DNA of 64,000 bases. It comes from Pseudomonadota bacterium. Its GTDB lineage: Bacteria; Pseudomonadota; Gammaproteobacteria; Burkholderiales; SG8-39. How positions within the stretch are numbered: position 1 is the first letter of the stretch; each line of letters starts with the position of its first letter. The stretch is from contig JAJZPQ010000017.1 in the NCBI GenBank assembly GCA_021811085.1, positions 1 to 64,000 on the forward strand, given 5' to 3'. Position numbers and translations under genes: made by a program. Of the stretch, positions 18,403 to 27,248 are shown piece by piece. Below the pieces are notes generated by a model that made no database searches, was not told the DNA's origin, and saw nothing but the letters and a program-made list of their open reading frames with translations.

Positions 18403-18437
18403 ATTTCAAGTATTGTAGAAATAAGCGGCAATGTCAA
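18403..18437 (-). promoter_or_regulatory. ars operon promoter and candidate ArsR operator
   Basis: On the minus strand a perfect -35 TTGACA (18437-18432) is followed after 17 bp by AATACT (18414-18409); TACAAT at 18417-18412 is an alternative with a short spacer. An interrupted inverted repeat ATTTC-N10-GAAAT (18403-18422) covers the -10 and ends at the start codon, a sensible place for ArsR to block transcription. The predicted mRNA start is within a few bases of the ATG. Confidence 0.6.
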
Positions 18438-18600
18438 CTGTTCACGGTTTTCCGGCAGGCAAGGGACGGTTTGAGTTTTTATCAAGGAGCGCATTCACGC
18501 AGGCCTCAAACTGAAACCCTGCCGCATCCGCGCAGCCTCGGCCGGATTCAATCAGGGCGAAGCGCGCATTCCTTGGAAACCGTCGAAGCGGGGTGCCGTA

Positions 18601-19137
18601 ATGGCAAGAAAATCCTTTCCCTTGTCGCGTGTCTACAGCCTGCTCGAACCCGGACCGGTGGTGCTGCTCACGACCGCGCAAAAGGGCCGCGCGAACATCA
18701 TGACCATGTCCTGGCACACGATGCTCGAATTCGAGCCGCCGCTGGTCGGTTGCGTGATCAGCAACCGCAACCACAGCTACGATATGCTCAAGGCGACCCG
18801 GGAATGCGTGATCAACATTCCGACCGTCGAACTCGCGCCGCAGGTGGTGGGCTGTGGCAACAGTTCCGGGCGCAAGCTGGACAAGTTCAAGCGCTTCGGC
18901 CTCACCCCCGTGCCCGCCGCCTGCGTCGAGGCGCCGCTGATCGATGAATGCTACGCCGCTCTGGAATGCAAGCTCGCCGACACCAAGCTGGTGAGCAAAT
19001 ATTGTTTTTTCATACTCGAGGTGCTGAAGGCGTGGATCGACCCTTCGGTTAAGCATGCGCAGACGATCCATCACCTGGGCCGCGGCAGCTTCATGGTCGC
19101 CGGCAAGACGATCAAGCTGCCCTCGGGAAAGAAATAG
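18601..19137 (+). CDS. Flavin reductase-like domain protein
   Basis: A 178-residue FMN-binding split-barrel protein. Seen: PGPVVLLTTAQKGRANIMTMSWHTMLEFEPPLVGCVIS, the flavin-binding start of the flavin-reductase-like family, followed by NHSYDMLKATRECVINIP. Such proteins reduce flavin with NAD(P)H for a partner oxygenase, or act as electron shuttles. No oxygenase gene is adjacent. It is divergent from the ars operon across about 200 bp, so a link to arsenic or metal redox is only a guess. Confidence 0.85.
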   Translation: MARKSFPLSRVYSLLEPGPVVLLTTAQKGRANIMTMSWHTMLEFEPPLVGCVISNRNHSYDMLKATRECVINIPTVELAPQVVGCGNSSGRKLDKFKRFGLTPVPAACVEAPLIDECYAALECKLADTKLVSKYCFFILEVLKAWIDPSVKHAQTIHHLGRGSFMVAGKTIKLPSGKK

Positions 19138-19340
19138 CGATTGCTGCGCGCGCAGCATGGACATCCGCTTGCTTTTCATTAGTACGCTGCAGGGCGGGCT
19201 GGGCAATCTCGCCGCGTACCTCGAGACACGGGACCCAGTACCGTTGGCGGCCCGCACCGGTGGCATAATGAGGCAGCGTCCGACCGGGCGCGATCAATGG
19301 TCCGATTCTCAACGCGCGAACGGCGGTATGCAAAAATAAA

Positions 19341-20234
19341 ATGGCTATGCACGCTACGCGGAAAATGGCGCTGCTTTCAATCGCCACGTCGATCGCGACG
19401 CTCATTTTGAAATTCGGCGCGTATTTCCTCACCGATTCGGTGAGCCTCCTGTCCGACGCGCTCGAGGCGCTGGTTAACCTCGCCGCGGGCTTGGTCGCAT
19501 TGACCGCACTAACCATCGCGGAGCAGCCGGCCGACGACAGGCATACCTATGGTCACAACAAGGCCGAGTATTTCTCGATCGGCGTCGAAGGCGCGCTGAT
19601 CCTGTTTGCCGCCGTCTCCATTATCTACGCCGGCTGGAGCCGCTTCATGCACCCGGTGCTGCCGGACAACCTCGCCTGGGGCATATCGGTGGGACTGCTG
19701 GCCGCGGCGATGAACTTCGCCACCGCCCGGCTCATGCTCAAGGTCGCCGCCGAGCACGACAGCGCCACCATCGAGGCGGACGCGAAGCACTTGCTGACCG
19801 ACGTATGGACTTCGGCCGGGGTGTTGGGCGGCCTGCTGATCATCGTGTTCATGCCGGCCTGGAAAATCCTCGATCCGCTGCTCGCGATTGCCGTGGGGCT
19901 GCACATTGTCGTCACCGGCGTCGATTTGGTGCGCCGTTCCATCGATGGTTTGATGGATACGGCGCTGTCGCCGCTAGAGATCGGCAAAACCGAGGAACTC
20001 ATCCGGGCCGGGCTGCCGCCCGGAGCCAGTTTTCATGCTCTGCGCACGCGCAAAGCCGGTGCCGCGCGCTTCATCGATTTTCACCTGCTGCTGCCGGGGG
20101 ATATCAGCGTGCGCGAATCCCATGCGCTGTGCGACCGGCTGGAGCATTCGATCGCGAGCCATCTCGCACGCGTGTCGGTCACCATACACGTCGAGCCGCA
20201 TGAGGCGCATGAACCGCCGGCGCGATCGCCGTGA
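19341..20234 (+). CDS. Cation diffusion facilitator (CDF) metal transporter
   Basis: Inner-membrane divalent metal/H+ antiporter of 297 residues with six predicted helices (residues about 10-205) and a C-terminal cytoplasmic CDF dimerization domain (GASFHALRTRKAGAARFIDFHLLLPGDISVRESHALCDRLE). The A-site in helix 5 is intact (KHLLTD: His150, Asp154), but helix 2 reads SLLSD, with Ser35 where Zn transporters have His or Asp before Asp39. HTYGHNKAEYFS after helix 2 is the family signature. Metal specificity cannot be read. Confidence 0.9.
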   Translation: MAMHATRKMALLSIATSIATLILKFGAYFLTDSVSLLSDALEALVNLAAGLVALTALTIAEQPADDRHTYGHNKAEYFSIGVEGALILFAAVSIIYAGWSRFMHPVLPDNLAWGISVGLLAAAMNFATARLMLKVAAEHDSATIEADAKHLLTDVWTSAGVLGGLLIIVFMPAWKILDPLLAIAVGLHIVVTGVDLVRRSIDGLMDTALSPLEIGKTEELIRAGLPPGASFHALRTRKAGAARFIDFHLLLPGDISVRESHALCDRLEHSIASHLARVSVTIHVEPHEAHEPPARSP

Positions 20235-20259
20235 TGCGAAATCCGCTGAGGAGTGAGCG

Positions 20260-21213
20260 ATGAAATACAAGGACTACTATCAGGTCCTCGGCGTCGAACG
20301 CGATGCCGGCACCGACGCGATCAAGAAGGCCTACCGCAAGCTTGCGCACAAGTATCATCCGGACGTGTCGAAGGATCCTGCCGGCGAGGAGAAATTCAAG
20401 GAGATCGCCGACGCCTATCAGACACTCAAGGATCCGGAAAAGCGCGCCGCCTACGATCAGTTGGGCCGGTATCAGTCGGGCCAGGAGTTCCGGCCGCCCC
20501 CGGATTGGAGCCGGCAGTTCGGCGATACGCAATTCTCCACCGACGACATCGACCTGGCGGATTTGTTCGCCGGGCTCGCTGGCCGCAGGCCGCATGCGGA
20601 GCGGCGGGGCGGAACATTCCAGATGCCCGGACAGGATTACGAAGTCACGGCGCACATCACGCTGGACGAAGCCAGTCGCGGCACCACGGTTGATCTCAGA
20701 CTCACGGTGCCCGAATACGACCAGCAGGGCCGGGTGCACCGCGTCGAGCGGACGTTCAAAGCGCGCATTCCCAAAGGCGCGACGGACGGGCAAAGGCTGC
20801 GCCTGCGCGGCAAGGGCGGAAAGGGCCTGGGCGGTGCACCCGACGGCGATCTGTATCTGAATATCGCCTTGCATCCGCACGCGCTCTACCGCGTCAGCGG
20901 CCACGATCTGTACCTGGATCTGCCTTTGACGCCATGGGAGGCGGCGTTAGGCGCCGTGGTCGAAGTGCCTACGCTGGGCGGCTCGGTGCGTCTCAAAGTG
21001 CCGGCGGGAACGCATGCCGGGCAGAAGCTGCGGCTCGCCCGGCGCGGACTGCCCAAACCGAGCGAGGGGGAGGGCGACCTGTACGCCATCGTTCAGATCG
21101 CCGTGCCCACGGTGCTGAGCGAGCGCGAACGGGCTTTGTTCGAGGAATTGGCGAAGGGCTCGAGCTTTAATCCGCGCGGCCATTTCGAGCAGGAGATCAG
21201 ACATGAAACTTGA
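20260..21213 (+). CDS. cbpA: DnaJ-family co-chaperone CbpA
   Basis: Class II J-domain co-chaperone of 317 residues. The J domain (1-70) carries the HPD motif at 33-35. A Gly/Phe-poor linker follows, then two C-terminal beta domains (LDEASRGTTVDLRL, GDLYLNIALHPHALYRVSGHDLYLDL). There is no zinc-finger region, which separates it from DnaJ proper. It stimulates DnaK and may bind nucleoid DNA. It overlaps cbpM by 11 bases, the typical cbpAM pair. Confidence 0.94.
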   Translation: MKYKDYYQVLGVERDAGTDAIKKAYRKLAHKYHPDVSKDPAGEEKFKEIADAYQTLKDPEKRAAYDQLGRYQSGQEFRPPPDWSRQFGDTQFSTDDIDLADLFAGLAGRRPHAERRGGTFQMPGQDYEVTAHITLDEASRGTTVDLRLTVPEYDQQGRVHRVERTFKARIPKGATDGQRLRLRGKGGKGLGGAPDGDLYLNIALHPHALYRVSGHDLYLDLPLTPWEAALGAVVEVPTLGGSVRLKVPAGTHAGQKLRLARRGLPKPSEGEGDLYAIVQIAVPTVLSERERALFEELAKGSSFNPRGHFEQEIRHET

Positions 21214-21520
21214 GCAAGCGGATGTCATGTGGCTGGATGCCCATTGCGAATGTTCGATTGCCGAGCTCGTGCGTCTGTCCGGCCTGTCGGAAGCCGAACT
21301 GCGCGAGCTGGTCGACTACGGCGCGCTCGCGCCTCTCAATCCGCAGGAAGCCGAGTGGACTTTCAGCGGCGACATCGTGCTGACGGTGCAGGCTGCGGGC
21401 CGCCTGCGCGACGATCTCGAGCTGGACGCGCGCACGCTCGCGCTGACGCTCACGCTGCTTAAACGCGTGCGCGAACTCGAAGCGCAGATCGGCGAGCTGC
21501 GTGCGCAACTGCCGCGATAG
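21203..21520 (+). CDS. cbpM: Chaperone modulator CbpM
   Basis: A 105-residue MerR-like helical protein that binds the J domain of CbpA and inhibits it. Seen: WLDAHCECSIAELVRLSGLSEAELRELVDYGALAPL, then DLELDARTLALTLTLLKRVRELEAQIGELRAQL, an amphipathic coiled-coil end. The overlap with cbpA supports the identification. Confidence 0.9.
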   Translation: MKLEQADVMWLDAHCECSIAELVRLSGLSEAELRELVDYGALAPLNPQEAEWTFSGDIVLTVQAAGRLRDDLELDARTLALTLTLLKRVRELEAQIGELRAQLPR

Positions 21521-21616
21521 CGGCTTGTTAAACAATGTCAAACCCGGCTGCGGCCATTGATTTTTTGGCGGCCCTGGCCGCAAGATGAAGCGGCGCGCTA
21601 TTTCTGCAGGATACGC

Positions 21617-23134
21617 ATGATCAACCTATTCGGAAGCAAGAAACCGGATCACCCCATGGCCGACCTGAGGGAGGCGAGGAAGCTGCTCGCGGACTTGCCG
21701 ACCGGCGACGCCTTCAAGTGCGTGGACGAACTGACCCATTGGCTGCAGTCGGTCATGGCCGAAGAAGGCTTCAAGGCGGAAATCCGCACGCAGCTGGTGC
21801 AGCTGCTGGACGAGACCGCGCAGATTCCTGTGCGCAAACTCGTGCGCGACTACATGGCGTCGCCGCGCCTGGCGAAATTCCAGGAAATTCGTTTGTGGAA
21901 GGCGATATACGAATACTGGCGCGAGGCGGCGCAGGCCTACGCCGGCTGCATCGACCTGTATGCCAGCGGTGCGAAGGGTGCCGATGCGCTCAAGGCCGGC
22001 ATGCCGCTGCTGCTTGCGCGCGCGCTGCGCGCGCTGGCGGCGCAGGTGAAGTGGATGTACGTGCGCTACGGGCCGATGGATGCGTCGGTGTGGGGTGCAA
22101 TCGCCAAAATCTTTGCGCTGGCAGAAACGCGCAAATTCGCGCAAACGCCGGTGACGCTTTATCCCGGCATCCCGGGCGAATCCACGCCGGAGCAGGAATT
22201 TCTCAAGGCGGCCATGCTCGCCGCCTCCTCGCCCGACAGCCTGCTGCCGCTGGAAATCGAATTGTGCGAGCGCCTGATCGCCCACTTTTGCGCCGCGTTC
22301 ACGCTGCGCCTGGACCTGCAGCCGGACATTGCCTACTGGATCGATCTCGCCGCCGGACAGGCGCCGCTGCGCTTGGCGCGTCCGCCGCAGCCTGCGCCTA
22401 CGCTGCGCTACTTCGCTGCGGGCAAGGCGCTGCAGCAACTGGAAGGCCTGATCAACACTATCAAGACCACGGGCAAGGTTCCGCCGCAGGTGAATCTGGG
22501 CGGCAGCTATCCGGCGGAAACCGTGCTCGACGTGCTCGACCACCTGGCCTTGTACTGGTCGCCCAGGCCGCCTGAGCGCAAGCACCAGCGCCAACGGGTG
22601 AAGTCGCGGCTCAATGTGGTGCATGGCTTCGACGGCGTACTCGGCGTGTTCGGCACCGGTCCCGATGACGGTGCCGCTACGGAAACCTGGATCGTGGAGG
22701 ACGTCAGCGCCGGCGGCTTCGGTGCCGGCATTCCGGAAATCAAGGGCGAATGGCTCAAGATCGGCTGCCTGCTTGGTCTTCAGCCCGAGGGCGGCGACAC
22801 CTGGGTGCTCGGCGTGATCCGCCGCCTGCAGCGCGAAACCCCGCTCAAAGGCTCGGTCGGCATACAAACCATCGCGCGATCGGCGGAATTGCTGCAGCTC
22901 AGCGTCAACGGCGGCGGCACCGAAACCGGCGTGCTGATCAGTGACGGCAGCGAGCCGCCGGGCGAGGCGCGCGTGCTGCTGCATGCCGGTGGATTTGTCC
23001 CGGGGCGGAACATGGAATACGCGAGGGGCCAGGCGACCTGCCTGCTGTTGCCGCAGGCGCGGGTGGACGGCGGCGAGGATTACGAACTCGTCCGATTTCG
23101 CGAGATGGTACGCGAGGCCGCGGGCGAGGAATGA
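21617..23134 (+). CDS. PilZ-domain protein, probable cyclic-di-GMP receptor
   Basis: A 505-residue cytoplasmic protein without signal peptide or membrane segments. The first 300 residues form a helical region I do not recognise. The C-terminal part carries the two c-di-GMP-binding signatures of PilZ: RKHQR (RxxxR, residues 321-325) and DVSAGG (DxSxxG, 362-367). The start at 21617 has a CAGGA ribosome site. It stands between cbpM and gspA. In this context it could couple c-di-GMP to secretion or pili, but that is inference. Confidence 0.8.
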   Translation: MINLFGSKKPDHPMADLREARKLLADLPTGDAFKCVDELTHWLQSVMAEEGFKAEIRTQLVQLLDETAQIPVRKLVRDYMASPRLAKFQEIRLWKAIYEYWREAAQAYAGCIDLYASGAKGADALKAGMPLLLARALRALAAQVKWMYVRYGPMDASVWGAIAKIFALAETRKFAQTPVTLYPGIPGESTPEQEFLKAAMLAASSPDSLLPLEIELCERLIAHFCAAFTLRLDLQPDIAYWIDLAAGQAPLRLARPPQPAPTLRYFAAGKALQQLEGLINTIKTTGKVPPQVNLGGSYPAETVLDVLDHLALYWSPRPPERKHQRQRVKSRLNVVHGFDGVLGVFGTGPDDGAATETWIVEDVSAGGFGAGIPEIKGEWLKIGCLLGLQPEGGDTWVLGVIRRLQRETPLKGSVGIQTIARSAELLQLSVNGGGTETGVLISDGSEPPGEARVLLHAGGFVPGRNMEYARGQATCLLLPQARVDGGEDYELVRFREMVREAAGEE

Positions 23135-23246
23135 GGGACGCCGCACGCCGCGCCCGGCCGCAGGTTTAGCGGGCGCTCGCGTTGGCCGCGTCGCGCGCTG
23201 CAGCGCACCGCTATAATGGCGGCATCCGCTTTGCTCACGGGTCGTC

Positions 23247-24872
23247 ATGTACCAACAATACTTTGGCCTTGCCGAAGCGCCGTTCTCCATCGCCCCGGAC
23301 CCGCGCTATCTTTACTTGAGCCAGCGCCACCAGGAGGCTTTGGCGCATTTGCTCTATGGCGTGGGCGGCGATGGCGGCTTCGTACTGCTCACGGGCGAAG
23401 TGGGCGCGGGCAAGACTACGGTGTGCCGCTGCCTGCTGCAGCAAATACCGGCGTCCTGCGACGTGGCCTATGTCTTCAATCCCAAGCTCACGGTGGAGGA
23501 GCTGCTGTCCACCATCTGCGTCGAATTCGGCATCGCCTATCCCTCGGGCAACACCAGCATCAAGGTATTCGTCGATTGCATCAACGACTATCTGCTCGAA
23601 GCCCATGCCAAGGGCAGGCATACGGTGCTCATCATCGACGAGGCGCAGAATCTCTCGGCCGAAGTGCTCGAGCAAATGCGCCTGCTCACCAATCTGGAAA
23701 CCAACGAGCGCAAGCTGCTGCAGATCATCCTGCTCGGCCAGCCCGAGCTGGCGCAGATGCTGGAGCGGCCCGAACTGCGCCAGCTCAGCCAGCGCATCGT
23801 CGCGCGCTATCACCTCGGACCGCTGACCAGGGCGGAGGTCGCGGCCTACGTGCGCCACCGACTGGAAATTTCGGGTGCGCAGCGGCCGCTGTTTCCGGCG
23901 GCCCTGATGGGGCACATGTACCGCTTGAGCGGCGGCGTTCCCCGGGTCATCAACGTGCTGTGCGACCGTGCACTGCTCGGCACTTATGTACAGGGCAAGG
24001 AACGGGTCGACCGCAAGACGCTGGCGCAAGCCGCGCGCGAAGTATTCCACCAGGCGCCGCGGCGCAGTCTGGTGCGCCCGCTGCTCGGGGTTCTGGCAGT
24101 GGTGCTCTTAGGTGTGCTCGCGCTGATGTGGTACCAACTGGAGCTTGACGACGCGAACAATGCCGCTGCGGCGAAACCGCTCGCCGCTCCCGTAGCGGCG
24201 GCCGCGGCCAAGCCTGCGCAAAAGGATGCTACAGCGGCGCCAGCGCTGGCCGATTCGCTGGAATGGCCGGCGGATCGGCCGCTGGCCGACAGCAGTGCAC
24301 TCGCCTACGCGGCACTGCTCAAGGCCTGGGGCGCGGACTACCAGGGCGGGGATGTATGCAAGCAGGCCGTGAGCCTGGGCTTGCGCTGCCGCAGCGCGCG
24401 CGGCGGGCTGGACGAGCTGCGCGAATTGAACCGGCCAGCGGTGCTGCTGCTGCACGATGCGCAGGAGCGTGAATTCAGCGCGCTGCTCACTGCGCTCGAC
24501 GCCAAGAGCGCGAGTTTTGCACTGGGCGCGCAGATGCACAAGGTCGCCATCGGTGCGCTCGCGGCGCAATGGTCGGGACAGTACACCTTGCTTTGGCGCA
24601 TGCCGCCGGAGGCGCACGACAACATCCGTTTGGGTGAGCGCGGACCGGCGGTGGTCTGGCTCCGCCGCCAACTCGCGCAGGCGCTGGGCCATACGCCCGA
24701 GCCGGACGAAAATGCGCCGTTCGATCAGGAACTGCTGCGCCGGGTGAAACAGTTCCAACTGGCCGAGGGGCTGATACCCGACGGCGTCGTCGGCACGCGC
24801 ACCCTGATGCGTCTGGCCGGCGTCGCCGACAAGAACGCGCCGGAGCTCGCGCGCAGGCAAGGGGAAAAATAA
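23247..24872 (+). CDS. gspA: GspA/ExeA-type AAA ATPase with peptidoglycan-binding domain
   Basis: A 541-residue inner-membrane ATPase. The cytoplasmic AAA domain has Walker A GEVGAGKT (residues about 50-57) and Walker B VLIIDEAQN. A single membrane helix follows at about 276-293. A C39-like periplasmic stretch and a C-terminal peptidoglycan-binding domain (LGERGPAVVWLRRQLAQ...LIPDGVVGTRTLMRL) complete it. ExeA with ExeB makes room in peptidoglycan for the GspD secretin. It is followed 2 bases later by gspB. Confidence 0.93.
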   Translation: MYQQYFGLAEAPFSIAPDPRYLYLSQRHQEALAHLLYGVGGDGGFVLLTGEVGAGKTTVCRCLLQQIPASCDVAYVFNPKLTVEELLSTICVEFGIAYPSGNTSIKVFVDCINDYLLEAHAKGRHTVLIIDEAQNLSAEVLEQMRLLTNLETNERKLLQIILLGQPELAQMLERPELRQLSQRIVARYHLGPLTRAEVAAYVRHRLEISGAQRPLFPAALMGHMYRLSGGVPRVINVLCDRALLGTYVQGKERVDRKTLAQAAREVFHQAPRRSLVRPLLGVLAVVLLGVLALMWYQLELDDANNAAAAKPLAAPVAAAAAKPAQKDATAAPALADSLEWPADRPLADSSALAYAALLKAWGADYQGGDVCKQAVSLGLRCRSARGGLDELRELNRPAVLLLHDAQEREFSALLTALDAKSASFALGAQMHKVAIGALAAQWSGQYTLLWRMPPEAHDNIRLGERGPAVVWLRRQLAQALGHTPEPDENAPFDQELLRRVKQFQLAEGLIPDGVVGTRTLMRLAGVADKNAPELARRQGEK

Positions 24873-24874
24873 GC

Positions 24875-25603
24875 GTGTCCTACATCCTCGATGCCTTGCG
24901 CAAATCCGACCAGCAGCGCCGGCGCAATGCCGCGCCACCGCTGCTGCTGGAGCCGGCCGCGGTGGAGCCGCCGAAGCAGCCCGCGCTGTTCGCCTACGCC
25001 TTGCTCGCGCTCGTTCTGCTCGGCGCCGGCGTTGCCATCGGCTGGTTGCGTCCGTGGCAGTCGGTGCCCACGCCGCAAATGCCGCCTGCGAGTACGCCAA
25101 AACTGCCCGAGCTGCGCCAGACTCCTGCGCCGCAGGCAGTACCTGCGCCCGAGCCTGTGCCGGAGCTGCAGGCGCAGCACGTTGCGCCGCCTATGACCAG
25201 CGGTGCAGCCGCAGCCGCGCTTGGGCCAGTGCCAGCGCCGGCAACTGCGGTAATTGAACCGACGCATGCGCCGCCCAAGGTGGCCAGGAAAGCCGCGGCG
25301 CCGGTGCCTGCGCCTGTGCCAAGAGAGGCAGCGAGCGGGGGCAGTCCTCCGGGCGCGGCCGCGCCTGCAGTGCCCGTGATGACCATGGCGGAACTGCCGC
25401 TCGCGATTCAGCAGGAGCTTCCGCCCATGTCGATTTCGGTGCATGCCTATTCGGGCAAAGCGGCCGATCGTCTGGTCGGCATCAACGGCCGGCTGTTGCA
25501 CGAAGGCGATAGCGTGGCACCCGGTCTTGCGCTGGAGCAGATCACGCCGGATGGCATGATACTCAGCTACAAGGGCTACAGCTTCCGCCACGGCGTGCGC
25601 TAG
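24875..25603 (+). CDS. gspB: GspB/ExeB general secretion protein B
   Basis: A 242-residue partner of GspA. Seen: the family N-terminus MSYILDALRKSDQQRRR, one membrane helix (ALFAYALLALVLLGAGVAIGWL), a long Pro/Ala linker, and a C-terminal GspB domain (MSISVHAYSGKAADRLVGINGRLLHEGDSV...LEQITPDGMILSYKGYSF) that resembles the HR domain of GspC. It starts with GTG two bases after the gspA stop and ends at a strong terminator. Confidence 0.93.
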   Translation: MSYILDALRKSDQQRRRNAAPPLLLEPAAVEPPKQPALFAYALLALVLLGAGVAIGWLRPWQSVPTPQMPPASTPKLPELRQTPAPQAVPAPEPVPELQAQHVAPPMTSGAAAAALGPVPAPATAVIEPTHAPPKVARKAAAPVPAPVPREAASGGSPPGAAAPAVPVMTMAELPLAIQQELPPMSISVHAYSGKAADRLVGINGRLLHEGDSVAPGLALEQITPDGMILSYKGYSFRHGVR

Positions 25604-25615
25604 CGTGCGAAAGAA

Positions 25616-25639
25616 AAAGCCCCGCTCGCGCGGGGCTTT
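25616..25639. terminator. Bidirectional intrinsic terminator gspB / ompA-like
   Basis: AAAGCCCCGC (25616-25625), loop TCGC, GCGGGGCTTT (25630-25639): a 10-bp perfect stem with A-run and T-run flanks on opposite sides. It lies between two convergent genes and works in either direction. Confidence 0.88.
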
Positions 25640-25661
25640 CTGCAGGCTTGGTCAACTTGCT

Positions 25662-26315
25662 CTAGTTGCCTTGCCGGGTTCCGATCACCTCGATTTCCAC
25701 GCGGCGGTTCTTGGCGCGGCCTTCGCGGGTCTTGTTGTCGGCGATAGGCTGCGTTTCGCCCTTGCCTTCGGCCTGGATACGGTTGGCCTCTATGCCCTTG
25801 CTCACCAGATAAGCCTTGACTGCGTCGGCGCGGCGCAGCGACAGTTTCTGGTTGTAAGCCTTGCTGCCGATGCTGTCGGTATGGCCGATCGCGATGATGA
25901 CTTCCAGGTTCACCGCCTTCAGTTTGGCGGCGAGGTCATCCAGCCGGGCCTTGCCTTCGGGCTTGAGCACGGCCTTGTCGAAGTCGAAATTGGTTTCGGC
26001 AGCCATGGTCACTTTTTCGGTGACGGGCTTGGGCGCGGGCTTCGGCGCAGGTGCGGGCGCGGGCACTGCTGCGGGCGCCGGCGCGGGTGCGGCCGCGGCT
26101 TTCTTGGGCACCAGATCCGGATCGCATTCCATGGTCGCCATGGCCGGCGTCCAGTAGCCGGTGTGCCAGCACAAGCCGAACGGATTTTTGACTACGACAC
26201 CGGAGGTCGGGGCCACGACATAGCCCTCGTTCTCCGCGTAAGCGCCGCTCACGCCCAAGCCGAGCATCAGCGCGGCGCAAAGGACTAACGCAACTTGTCT
26301 GCTTATTGAGTTCAT
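25662..26315 (-). CDS. OmpA-family outer membrane/peptidoglycan-associated protein
   Basis: A 217-residue exported protein. The signal peptide ends GVSGAYA. A short N-terminal module with two cysteines (GLCWHTGYW, MECDPDL) is followed by an Ala-Pro-Lys linker and a C-terminal OmpA domain with NFDFDKAVL, GHTDSIGS, LSLRRADAV and NRRVEIEV. This domain binds peptidoglycan. There is no beta-barrel, so it is probably periplasmic. Ribosome site AGAGAGG precedes the ATG. It is monocistronic between gspB and gspN, which face other promoters. Confidence 0.9.
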   Translation of the reverse strand: MNSISRQVALVLCAALMLGLGVSGAYAENEGYVVAPTSGVVVKNPFGLCWHTGYWTPAMATMECDPDLVPKKAAAAPAPAPAAVPAPAPAPKPAPKPVTEKVTMAAETNFDFDKAVLKPEGKARLDDLAAKLKAVNLEVIIAIGHTDSIGSKAYNQKLSLRRADAVKAYLVSKGIEANRIQAEGKGETQPIADNKTREGRAKNRRVEIEVIGTRQGN

Positions 26316-26504
26316 GCTTGCCTCTCTAAAAAGTAGCGGTGGACTTGAGCGGATGGATCAGGGCGAGCCAAACGGGCGTTCGCGCTACGGTGCGCAAACC
26401 GCCTCCATTGAGCATATTTAATCAAACCAGAAGGATGTACGGTTTGACGAAAGTCATAGATGTGGCGCGGCTGCACGCACTTCGCGTCGAGTCCGGCAGG
26501 CCGT

Positions 26505-27248
26505 TTATTTGAGGATCAAATCGAAACGGCCGTCGCCGCGCTCGATCGCGATCATGCGCAGCAGCGGTGCAAGCTGCTGCATGTGCTGCGGCGGCACGCG
26601 CGCGTTGCCCTGGAATTCGGGGTTGCGCCCACTGGCCCAGGAGCCGCGGCCGTCGAGCTGCAGCGGCCCCTGCAGCGTGCGCAGCGACGCCTGCACCCTC
26701 GCGCCGTCTCCTTCGAGGCGCAGCTCATAGTCTCCCAGAGGCGAGACTTTTGTGTATGCCGATCCGGCGCCGTGCCACTGCAATGTGGCGTTGCCCTGGA
26801 CCGAGCCGCGCCCGAACGCGAGCCGCGCGATGTGCAGCAGCATGTCGCCGGTAAGCCCCAGCGGCGCGAGCTTGGGTACGCCCAGGCCCAGCGCGGCGGC
26901 CGGGAGGTTGATGTCGGCGTCCGCCACTTCGATGCGCGACCGGGAGACGGTCACAGGAAAGCGCTTGGTCGCATTGTCCAGCGCGACTTCGTAGCGCAGC
27001 TGTCCGCGCAGCAAATAGGCGGGGCGTATGCGCCAGACGATGCTTTTTGCAATGCCGGTGCGCCGGTTTGCATCGCGCATCTCGATCTGGCCGCTGCCCG
27101 ACCACAGCGTGCCGCTCGCTTCGGCGAGGCGCAGTCCACCCGTGCTCGCCTGCTCCAGGCTCGCGTCAATCAAGGTTGCCGGCGCGGTTGCAATCAGTCC
27201 GAGCGCGTAGGCGGCGAACCCCAGACCGATGAGCTGCCAACGGCTCAC
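26505..27248 (-). CDS. gspN: Type II secretion protein GspN
   Basis: Last gene of the gspG-N operon, 247 residues. An N-terminal membrane helix (WQLIGLGFAAYALGLIATAPATLI) is followed by a periplasmic GspN domain (LRLAEASGTLWSGSGQ..., ending RGDGRFDLILK). Its role is accessory and poorly defined. I place the start at a GTG (27248) that overlaps the gspM stop as GTGA; the longer in-frame reading upstream is gspM shadow. Confidence 0.85.
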   Translation of the reverse strand: MSRWQLIGLGFAAYALGLIATAPATLIDASLEQASTGGLRLAEASGTLWSGSGQIEMRDANRRTGIAKSIVWRIRPAYLLRGQLRYEVALDNATKRFPVTVSRSRIEVADADINLPAAALGLGVPKLAPLGLTGDMLLHIARLAFGRGSVQGNATLQWHGAGSAYTKVSPLGDYELRLEGDGARVQASLRTLQGPLQLDGRGSWASGRNPEFQGNARVPPQHMQQLAPLLRMIAIERGDGRFDLILK

